A stretch of DNA of 24,448 nucleotides from IMG/VR virus record IMGVR_UViG_3300030106_000738, positions 11,881-36,328 of that record. One strand, 5' to 3'. Under the pieces are notes generated by a model that saw nothing but the letters and a program-made list of their open reading frames with translations, did not search any database and had not been told where the DNA came from. Both the position numbers and the translations under genes were made by a program. Shown here piece after piece: positions 16,002 through 20,909 of the stretch. The stretch is from a virus. How positions within the stretch are numbered: the stretch's first letter is position 1; every line of letters begins with the position of its first letter.

Positions 16002-16390
16002 TTTTTCCCACCTTTATGTAGTTTATCTTTAATATAGTCAACCTGTTGTTTAGTGAGTAAGTCAAGTGCTATTTGTGCCTTTTTATTGCTATATTTGTAA
16101 TATTGCTTAACCAGCTCTAGGTTTGCCAATTTGCTAGCCTTTAACCACTTACTAAACCTCTTTCGAGGTCTAATAGTATTTAGTAAAAACGTAAATTGCA
16201 TATGCTTTGAGGCATGGTGTAGTCTATTCATTTCATTTGCAAACATAACTGTATCTGCAAAGTAAGATAGACCTTTGTTAATAATAAAAGGAGGATATTT
16301 TTTCTCCCATGTTTTATCATCTGTATCCATTAACTTTTTTTTAGACCAGTTAATAGATGTTAAGTAATCTGTTAATTTGTATTCGTTCAT
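15998..16390 (-). CDS. 62: Clamp loader small subunit gp62
   Basis: 130 aa, shorter than T4 gp62 (187 aa). The N-terminal part carries the recognisable family pattern: LTDYLTSINWSKKKLM, KYPPFIINKGLSYFADTVMF, ANEMNRLHHASKHMQF and RPRKRFSKWLK. One gp62 with four gp44 subunits loads the gp45 clamp onto primer ends. The C-terminus is Lys-rich. The ATG overlaps the previous stop (ATGA), and its own stop overlaps the regA start. The separation of 44 and 62 by an oxygenase gene differs from T4, where they are adjacent. Confidence 0.92.
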   Translation of the reverse strand: MNEYKLTDYLTSINWSKKKLMDTDDKTWEKKYPPFIINKGLSYFADTVMFANEMNRLHHASKHMQFTFLLNTIRPRKRFSKWLKASKLANLELVKQYYKYSNKKAQIALDLLTKQQVDYIKDKLHKGGKK

Positions 16391-16932
16391 ATAAATCTAG
16401 GTCCTGTAATGAAGTGTGATAAAGATATCCTTTCGCCATTAGCGACAGGTGTAACTCTATGATGTAAACCTGATTTAAACATAATCATATCGCCAGGTTT
16501 AAAGTCAATACTATATACTTGATTATTCCATATTTCAAACTTACCACCTTCATAGAAAGTAGGAGATAAGTTCATAATTAAAGTTAATTTAATATCGTAT
16601 GTTAAATCTCTGGCAGCGTCTGTATGCCAATCATAGTTCATACCTAACTTGTAAGTGTTAAGTAATAAAACATCTAAGTTACTTTTAGGATATACATTGT
16701 AACCAAACTTCTCTTGGTTGACTTTATATGCTGTATCAAAGAAACGATTGAGTTCAGGCATTCTACCTGCTGATATTGTATAGACATCAGCATTCTTCAT
16801 ATTGCCTTTTTCGTTATGACCTTGTAGTTCTTTTTTTTCTTCACCTATCTTGTCTTTTAGAAATACGTCAATAAGTTGTTTTCTTTGTTCTACTGATACT
16901 ACATCTGTCCAATGCCAATAATCATACATCAT
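16387..16932 (-). CDS. 2OG-Fe(II) oxygenase, prolyl-4-hydroxylase/PiuC-like
   Basis: 181 aa. The double-stranded beta-helix signature is complete: NYDWHTDAARD gives the HxD iron ligands, FYEGGKFEIW the core strands, GDMIMFKSGLHHRVTPV the distal histidine, and GERISLSHFI the arginine that binds 2-oxoglutarate. Such enzymes hydroxylate proteins, nucleotides or DNA bases. The target here is unknown. The gene sits between 44 and 62 with start/stop overlaps on both sides, so it is produced in step with the clamp loader. Two consecutive ATGs open the frame; the first (16932) overlaps the gp44 stop. Family call is strong; any role in modifying phage DNA is inference. Confidence 0.9.
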   Translation of the reverse strand: MMYDYWHWTDVVSVEQRKQLIDVFLKDKIGEEKKELQGHNEKGNMKNADVYTISAGRMPELNRFFDTAYKVNQEKFGYNVYPKSNLDVLLLNTYKLGMNYDWHTDAARDLTYDIKLTLIMNLSPTFYEGGKFEIWNNQVYSIDFKPGDMIMFKSGLHHRVTPVANGERISLSHFITGPRFI

Positions 16933-17873
16933 TTAAATTTACACTCACCCATTATTTCAGTTAGGCAAGCGACCATATTCAATTCAGGATCTGCCACAAA
17001 AGCATTCTTGTATTGATACTCTGCCAATAAAATACACATAGCAGGTATTGTCTCAGGTTTTAAAACTTCATAAAAGTTTTGATAGAGTTCTTTATACAAA
17101 CCAGTAGCGTCTTTATCAACATTATCTACTACCCATTTTCTCATATCACCAAAGTGTTTATTCTTCAATGCTTTATTGAGACCTTGGATATTCATTTCTG
17201 TAATAGAAACTAATATGCCTGTATCTATCTTACCACTTACACTATAACGTTGTAACTCATTGATTGTTCTTCTAAAGTCAGGATAGAATTTAATAATTAA
17301 TTCTGCCAAGACCTTAGGATCAAAGTCAATGTTTTCTTGTTCTAGTATTGTGGATAATCTTTTGTGAAATAAACCTGCTAATTTTTCTTTATCTTTTTTC
17401 TGAATAGAAAAATTAATTACAGTACATCTGCTGTGAATAGCAGGTATGATTTTGTTTTTATAATTACATGTAAATATAAATCTACAATTATTACTAAACG
17501 TTTCTATAAAGTTTCTTAATGCAGGTTGAACGGACTCAGCGTTCATGTAATCTGCTTCGTCAACAATTACTACTTTAGGTTTATTTGTTTCTGATAATGA
17601 AACTGTACTAGCAAAGTTCTTAATTTGATTTCTTACAATGTCAATGGAACGACCTTCGTCTGAACCATTAATCATCATTACATCACATTCAAGTTCATTA
17701 CATAATGCTTTCGCAATAGTAGTTTTACCTGTGCCAGCAGTACCTGATAATAATAAATTAGGTATTTCACCTTGTTTAACTATCTGTTTAAATGTATTCT
17801 TAATATCAGTTGGTAAGATACATTCGTCAATCTTGGTAGGTCTATATTGCTCTACCCATAAAAAGTTTTCCAT
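16929..17873 (-). CDS. 44: Clamp loader large subunit gp44 (AAA+ ATPase)
   Basis: 314 aa, close to T4 gp44 (319 aa). The N-terminus WVEQYRPTKIDECILP is the box II region of clamp loaders. Walker A GTAGTGKT is at 44-51, Walker B VVIVDEAD at 101-108, sensor FIFTCNYKNKI and the SRC motif HSRCTVINF near residue 150. It hydrolyses ATP to open and place the gp45 clamp on DNA with gp62. The ATG has GAGG 7 nt upstream, and the gene follows gp45 by 17 nt. Confidence 0.95.
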   Translation of the reverse strand: MENFLWVEQYRPTKIDECILPTDIKNTFKQIVKQGEIPNLLLSGTAGTGKTTIAKALCNELECDVMMINGSDEGRSIDIVRNQIKNFASTVSLSETNKPKVVIVDEADYMNAESVQPALRNFIETFSNNCRFIFTCNYKNKIIPAIHSRCTVINFSIQKKDKEKLAGLFHKRLSTILEQENIDFDPKVLAELIIKFYPDFRRTINELQRYSVSGKIDTGILVSITEMNIQGLNKALKNKHFGDMRKWVVDNVDKDATGLYKELYQNFYEVLKPETIPAMCILLAEYQYKNAFVADPELNMVACLTEIMGECKFK

Positions 17874-17890
17874 AATATAACCTCATCTAA

Positions 17891-18559
17891 TTATCCAGTA
17901 AATTTACTTGTATTCTCTAACGCAACCCAATATTCAATTGGTTTAGATTTGTGTTTAAAATTACTAATTAATTTTGATGAGATAGAAACATTATAGTCAC
18001 CAGGTAACATTTTTAAATGTTCAGTTTTAAAATGAAACTCAAACTTAGAGTTTGTTTCGCCAACTTTAATACTAAAGTTATTAGCAGTATCATTCTTCTT
18101 ATCAATTGCTGATAACATGATATCACTACCTTTACTTGATATAGAAATATCAGGCAGTTGTAACATAGCAGCAGCTTTCTTAACTTTAGTTAAATCTGTT
18201 TCAGTAAGTGTAAACGATACCTCTGCTTCAGGCATTTTTACATCTTTTTGTGGAACAGTTAAGATAGACGGATCAGCAAAATAGTATTTTGATTTTGTTG
18301 ATGTACCTTCTTCACTAATAGATAACGACTTGTCATCAAAAGCAAATGTTGGTTTTGTAAATAAAGACATCACACCTAAAAACTCATTCAAGTCATAGAT
18401 AGCGATATCTTGTGGAAAATCTTCACTCACATTAGCAGTAGCAAGGATATTCTTCATTGTAGAGATAGTCTTTAATTGTTTACCAGGAGTAATCACTAAA
18501 TTAGGATTAATCTCAGAAAAGTTTTTAAGTATCTCTTTTGTACTTTCACTTAATTGCAT
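17891..18559 (-). CDS. 45: Sliding clamp gp45
   Basis: 222 aa, essentially the length of T4 gp45 (228 aa). STKEILKNFSEINPNLVITPG at the N-terminus and IYDLNEFLGVMSLF are typical of the T4-type clamp, which forms a trimeric ring that tethers gp43 and, in T4, activates late transcription with gp55 and gp33. The ATG has AAGGAG 8 nt upstream. It follows the DUF3310 gene by 12 nt and is probably transcribed from the promoter at 18881-18909. The presence of late promoters in this window fits gp45 having the same second role here, which is inference. Confidence 0.93.
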   Translation of the reverse strand: MQLSESTKEILKNFSEINPNLVITPGKQLKTISTMKNILATANVSEDFPQDIAIYDLNEFLGVMSLFTKPTFAFDDKSLSISEEGTSTKSKYYFADPSILTVPQKDVKMPEAEVSFTLTETDLTKVKKAAAMLQLPDISISSKGSDIMLSAIDKKNDTANNFSIKVGETNSKFEFHFKTEHLKMLPGDYNVSISSKLISNFKHKSKPIEYWVALENTSKFTG

Positions 18560-18571
18560 TATATAATCTCC

Positions 18572-18874
18572 TTAATTATTATTATATTTTTCAGACATTA
18601 CAGACCTGAGAGCAGGTTCTTTATAATGGTCTTGGGACAATTGTATTACAGCATAATGAATAACTTTCATAAGGTCTTTCTTATTCTTGCCTTCTTTTTT
18701 GCCATAACGTTGGGCATATTTCAAAATATTACCCATACAGAAACCATCGCCGTGTCCTTGGTCGATTATGATTTCAGTTGATTGACGTTGTGATTGTGCA
18801 TAATGACCACCATATGTGCCATCAATATAATCTTTAACATCTTTCAAAATCTTATCTTCTTTAAATTTATACAT
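18572..18874 (-). CDS. DUF3310-like protein, leaderless start
   Basis: 100 aa. IEIIDQGHGDGFCMGN-like sequence (EIIIDQGHGDGFCMGNILKY) followed by AQRYGKKEGKNKKDLMKVIHY matches the short DUF3310 domain found in many phages, sometimes annotated as nucleotide kinase-related but without proven activity. The ATG coincides with the predicted first base of the transcript from the promoter at 18881-18909, and there is no ribosome binding site upstream. So the message should be leaderless. It opens the block that continues with gp45. Confidence 0.8.
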   Translation of the reverse strand: MYKFKEDKILKDVKDYIDGTYGGHYAQSQRQSTEIIIDQGHGDGFCMGNILKYAQRYGKKEGKNKKDLMKVIHYAVIQLSQDHYKEPALRSVMSEKYNNN

Positions 18875-18880
18875 AACTAT

Positions 18881-18909
18881 ATCCTATCATAAAACAACTC
18901 TTTTGTCAA
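18881..18909 (-). promoter_or_regulatory. sigma70-type promoter for DUF3310-gp45
   Basis: TTGACA (18904-18909, perfect), 17-bp spacer ending ATGA, then TAGGAT (18881-18886). The same ATGATAGGATATA string occurs in the promoter at 22115-22143. Predicted start is 18874, the A of the ATG. Confidence 0.75.
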
Positions 18910-19468
18910 GCTCCATATTAAAACTAATTGAAACTCTTGGTTCATTTTTATTTTGACTAGGTTGTACTGAATGAGTTAACCAAGGCGGAAAAAGATATAA
19001 AGTATCTGCCACACTTGGCATTGTCCACATGGCAGAGTTATAGTTATTGTTAGCATGAGGTTTCCATTCTACATCTATCCAATATGCTGACGGATGTTTA
19101 AACTCAATATTACCACAGTTTTCTGGTGTAGCAATATAATAAACACCAGATATCACACACTCGCCATGTATATGTGGTTTGTTATAATGCCCAAAACGAT
19201 TGACATTAATCCATACATTGTCAAGTTGACATTTACCTAGTTGTAATGTTTTTGAAAAATTGTTGGCGTGTTCGTTTATTTCTACAAACAAATCATTTAA
19301 ATCAGGAAACTCGCCATTTAAATTGTTAGATTGATAACCACCTGCGTTTGATAATTCTCTAGTCTCATTGTCTATCTCATGTAATAAACAATATCGTTTC
19401 ATCTGCTCAACATCTAAACCTAGTTGAGTTTCATATACAGGTATTTTAAATATATCGTTTATCTTCAT
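18887..19468 (-). CDS. 2OG-Fe(II) oxygenase, TIGR02466-like
   Basis: 193 aa. KPHIHGECVISGVYYIATPE is the hallmark of the TIGR02466 group of putative 2OG-Fe(II) oxygenases, with the iron-binding histidines at its start. NCGNIEFKHPSAYW, LYLFPPWLTHSVQP (distal iron-binding His) and EPRVSISFNMEL (2OG-binding Arg) complete the core. It is unrelated in detail to the oxygenase at 16387-16932, so the window encodes two distinct families. Substrate unknown. Its upstream region has a 9-bp hairpin and a TATAAT box 7 nt before the ATG but no matching -35, so its promoter is unclear. Its 3' end overlaps the -35 region of the promoter for the next gene. Confidence 0.88.
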   Translation of the reverse strand: MKINDIFKIPVYETQLGLDVEQMKRYCLLHEIDNETRELSNAGGYQSNNLNGEFPDLNDLFVEINEHANNFSKTLQLGKCQLDNVWINVNRFGHYNKPHIHGECVISGVYYIATPENCGNIEFKHPSAYWIDVEWKPHANNNYNSAMWTMPSVADTLYLFPPWLTHSVQPSQNKNEPRVSISFNMELDKRVVL

Positions 19469-19478
19469 AATATAAATT

Positions 19479-19504
19479 ATAGGGCGGATATCTCACCGCC
19501 CTAT
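19479..19504 (-). terminator. GC-rich hairpin between Hsp20 and oxygenase genes
   Basis: A 9-bp perfect stem (ATAGGGCGG / CCGCCCTAT) with an 8-nt loop lies 37 nt after the Hsp20 stop. On the minus strand it is followed by AATTTATATT, a weak U-tract, so it may end or stabilise the Hsp20 transcript. The stem also overlaps a TATAAT box at 19476-19481. Confidence 0.5.
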
Positions 19505-19541
19505 CTATCAATTAAAGTAAATGTTTTTGAGTATATCCCAT

Positions 19542-19985
19542 TTACTTAACCTTAATTGTTCTTGCTTGTTTTTCTTTAGGAACAATTCTCTCTAAAGATA
19601 CTTTAAGCAAACCATCTTTAAGTTCAGCACCTTTGACTTCAACGTCATCTGCTACTGTAAACGACTTAGTAAAAAATCTTTTACTGATACCTTTATGTTC
19701 GTATTCAGTATCTTTATCTTTGTCGTCATTGTAAGGTTTAGATTTAATTGTTAGTACACTTTCCTCAAGTGATACTATAATATCATCTTTACCGTATCCT
19801 GCTAATGCCATTTCAACATCATACTTGTTCTTATCAGTTTTTACGATATTGTAAAATGGAAAACTAGATACCTTAATAGTATCGAAATCGTGGTCAAACA
19901 TTCTTTCAAAATTGTCGAACACGCTGTCGAAGCCTACTGTTACTGGTCTTAATTGATTAAAAATAGATAGTGCTTTGTTAGTCAT
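19542..19985 (-). CDS. hsp20: Small heat-shock protein Hsp20 (IbpA-like)
   Basis: 147 aa with an alpha-crystallin domain: FPFYNIVKTDKNKYDVEMAL, LEESVLTIKSKP, ISKRFFTKSFTVADDVEVKG and the closing LKDGLLKVSLERIVPKEKQ. The N-terminus SIFNQLRPVTVGFDSVFDNF resembles IbpA. It binds unfolding proteins in oligomers without ATP. Phage-borne Hsp20 is common in marine T4-like phages. The ATG has AAGGAGG 5 nt upstream. A late promoter (20053-20060) and a hairpin lie in the leader, so it is expected late, when virion proteins accumulate. Confidence 0.95.
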   Translation of the reverse strand: MTNKALSIFNQLRPVTVGFDSVFDNFERMFDHDFDTIKVSSFPFYNIVKTDKNKYDVEMALAGYGKDDIIVSLEESVLTIKSKPYNDDKDKDTEYEHKGISKRFFTKSFTVADDVEVKGAELKDGLLKVSLERIVPKEKQARTIKVK

Positions 19986-20020
19986 TCTAACCTCCTTGTT
20001 TAAGCAAAGTTACTTTTAAT

Positions 20021-20052
20021 ATAACGACAACCCATAATGGCGTTGTCATTAT
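20021..20052 (-). other. Hairpin at the Hsp20 transcription start
   Basis: The arms ATAACGACAAC (20021-20031) and GTTGTCATTAT (20042-20052) pair with one mismatch, topped by a CCA/TGG mini-stem. A transcript reading through from upstream would form it. A transcript starting at the late promoter (about 20047) would lack part of the 5' arm. Confidence 0.5.
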
Positions 20053-20060
20053 TATTTATA
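20053..20060 (-). promoter_or_regulatory. T4-type late promoter TATAAATA for Hsp20
   Basis: Exact TATAAATA on the minus strand, 68 nt before the Hsp20 ATG, preceded by AT-rich sequence. Predicted start is near 20047. Confidence 0.7.
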
Positions 20061-20085
20061 TAATCACTAATTTTAGGATTACAAG

Positions 20086-20117
20086 TGCTGGGTTTGGTGT
20101 TTTTTTTAAACCCAGCA
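20086..20117 (-). other. 10-bp hairpin with A-rich loop
   Basis: TGCTGGGTTT and AAACCCAGCA pair perfectly over 10 bp around a 12-nt loop that is AAAAAAAACACC on the minus strand. No U-run follows it in the transcribed direction, so it is not a standard terminator. It may end or protect the transcript from the bS21 operon. Confidence 0.5.
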
Positions 20118-20158
20118 AAATTTATTACATTTGACATATAGTCACCGTTACACCAATT

Positions 20159-20212
20159 GACTTGCATTTACGAGAGGCAAGTCTTACCCAGGATTTACGA
20201 ACTACCTGGATA
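20159..20212 (-). ncRNA. Tandem hairpins with a shared UCGUAAAU loop motif
   Basis: Two hairpins stand side by side just after the winged-helix gene. The first transcribed (20185-20212) has an 8-bp stem with one G-U pair; the second (20159-20183) a perfect 7-bp stem. The stems differ but both loops end in UCGUAAAU directly against the 3' arm, 27 nt apart. Different stems with identical loop sequence suggest a protein or RNA binding site rather than a simple duplication. Whether this is a separate RNA, a 3' UTR element or part of the Hsp20 leader cannot be told. Confidence 0.45.
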
Positions 20213-20215
20213 AAC

Positions 20216-20223
20216 TATTTATG
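20216..20223 (-). promoter_or_regulatory. Late-promoter-like CATAAATA
   Basis: One mismatch from the TATAAATA core, overlapping the stop codon of the upstream gene. Its start would be about 20210, at the foot of the first tandem hairpin. This could be coincidence. Confidence 0.3.
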
Positions 20224-20551
20224 CGTATGCTTGTCCCTCAAGCGCCATTAAGCCAGCGGCTACAATCGCTTTTGAAGGTGTACCAATTCTGTAACTAGTA
20301 CCTTTTGAAGATTTATTGATATATACACAATAACCTTCTTCTCTTAACTTATCTACAACCGCTCTTGGTCTCTTTAAGTTAAATTTAGTTTGTGCATCAC
20401 TCCATGATACACTCGCACCTCTTAACATACTGTTAAGAAATTTAGTGCTGTTCGCTATTCTCGCTCTTCCCATAACAACTTTTCCTTTCTTGTTTTTGGT
20501 CTTGCTTGTTTTTCCATTATCACTAATGAAACTTGTTAAAATATTAAACAT
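20219..20551 (-). CDS. Putative small winged-helix DNA-binding protein
   Basis: 110 aa. Residues about 33-92 (STKFLNSMLRGASVSWSDAQ, then FNLKRPRAVVDKLREEGYCV and KGTSYRIGTPSKAIVAAG) have the pattern of a winged helix: helix, turn, recognition helix and a hairpin wing with GTSYRIG. I recall similar proteins in marine phages. The first 26 residues are Lys-rich; ATG 20473 (MGRARIANS) with AAAGGA 10 nt upstream would remove them. The upstream start at 20551 follows the bS21 stop by one base, with AAAGGGA before it. It probably acts as a regulator, but its target is unknown; the structured region directly downstream is one candidate. Confidence 0.65.
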   Translation of the reverse strand: MFNILTSFISDNGKTSKTKNKKGKVVMGRARIANSTKFLNSMLRGASVSWSDAQTKFNLKRPRAVVDKLREEGYCVYINKSSKGTSYRIGTPSKAIVAAGLMALEGQAYA

Positions 20552-20552
20552 A

Positions 20553-20756
20553 TTACTTTTCCCTTTCCCTTAGTCGTTTAGCTTTCAGGACTCGCTTTAT
20601 GTTTTCTTTTTTTATTCTTTGTTTTTTAAGAGAAGGTTTCTCATAATATTGTCTTTGTTTTAACTCTCTCATAACACCTTCTTTTAAAAGTTTTTTCTTT
20701 AGCTGTCTGATTGCTTTTTCAACATTGTTGTTTTTTACTATAACAGTTAATGACAT
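20553..20756 (-). CDS. rpsU: Phage-encoded ribosomal protein bS21
   Basis: 67 aa. LTVIVKNNNVEKAIRQLKKK, the following LLKEGVMRELKQRQYYEKPS and the Lys/Arg-rich C-terminus match bacterial bS21, especially the alphaproteobacterial form with its YYEKPS signature. bS21 sits on the 30S platform near the anti-Shine-Dalgarno and helps mRNA selection. A phage copy could replace the host protein and bias initiation to phage messages, as proposed in the literature on viral ribosomal proteins. The ATG has AGGAG 7 nt upstream. Its leader contains a terminator-like hairpin and a tRNA-like cloverleaf, suggesting RNA-based control. The link to leaderless phage messages is a hypothesis. Confidence 0.93.
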   Translation of the reverse strand: MSLTVIVKNNNVEKAIRQLKKKLLKEGVMRELKQRQYYEKPSLKKQRIKKENIKRVLKAKRLREREK

Positions 20757-20773
20757 AATGTAACTCCTGTGTT

Positions 20774-20847
20774 TGGAGCGGATACCAGGTAACGCACCTG
20801 GGTCTCCAGTTTGGTAAACTGGCGTAATACTTTTATACCATACCCGC
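20774..20847 (-). ncRNA. tRNA-like cloverleaf ending in CCA, in the bS21 leader
   Basis: The minus strand gives a 74-nt element with tRNA geometry: 7-bp acceptor stem (GCGGGTA / TATCCGC, one G-U), discriminator T and encoded CCA, U8, a short 3-bp D stem, a perfect 5-bp anticodon stem (CCAGT/ACTGG) with loop TTACCAA, a 4-nt variable loop and a perfect 5-bp T stem (CCAGG/CCTGG). It departs from a working tRNA: the D loop lacks the GG pair, the T loop is TGCGTTA instead of TTCRANY, and the anticodon would be ACC, very rare in bacteria. It ends 17 nt before the bS21 ATG. It is either a degenerate tRNA-Gly or a tRNA mimic controlling bS21. Confidence 0.55.
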
Positions 20848-20849
20848 CT

Positions 20850-20877
20850 AAAACACCGTGGGCATGTCTGCCCACGG
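20850..20877 (-). terminator. Intrinsic-terminator-like hairpin after the MoxR gene
   Basis: A perfect 8-bp GC-rich stem (CCGTGGGC / GCCCACGG, 20856-20877) with a 6-nt loop is followed on the minus strand by TGTTTTA. It lies 33 nt after the MoxR stop and directly abuts the tRNA-like element. With no promoter visible between it and bS21, bS21 transcription must read through it, so it may be a partial terminator or attenuator. Confidence 0.6.
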
Positions 20878-20909
20878 ATACGAGGTCTACATTATGGACA
20901 AATTTCGTA

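Noticed and set aside
20086-20117. Rho-independent terminator
   Set aside because: The stem is strong but the A-tract is in the loop and no U-run follows on the minus strand.
20110-20212. Permuted tRNA or two-piece tmRNA
   Set aside because: TTCGTAAAT and GGTGTAACGGTGAC look like T-loop and D-arm pieces, but no matching T stem, tag reading frame or consensus tmRNA ends are present.
20774-20847. Ordinary tRNA-Gly(ACC) gene
   Set aside because: Stem geometry and CCA fit, but the D loop has no GG, the T loop is TGCGTTA and an ACC anticodon is very rare in bacteria; listed as tRNA-like instead.
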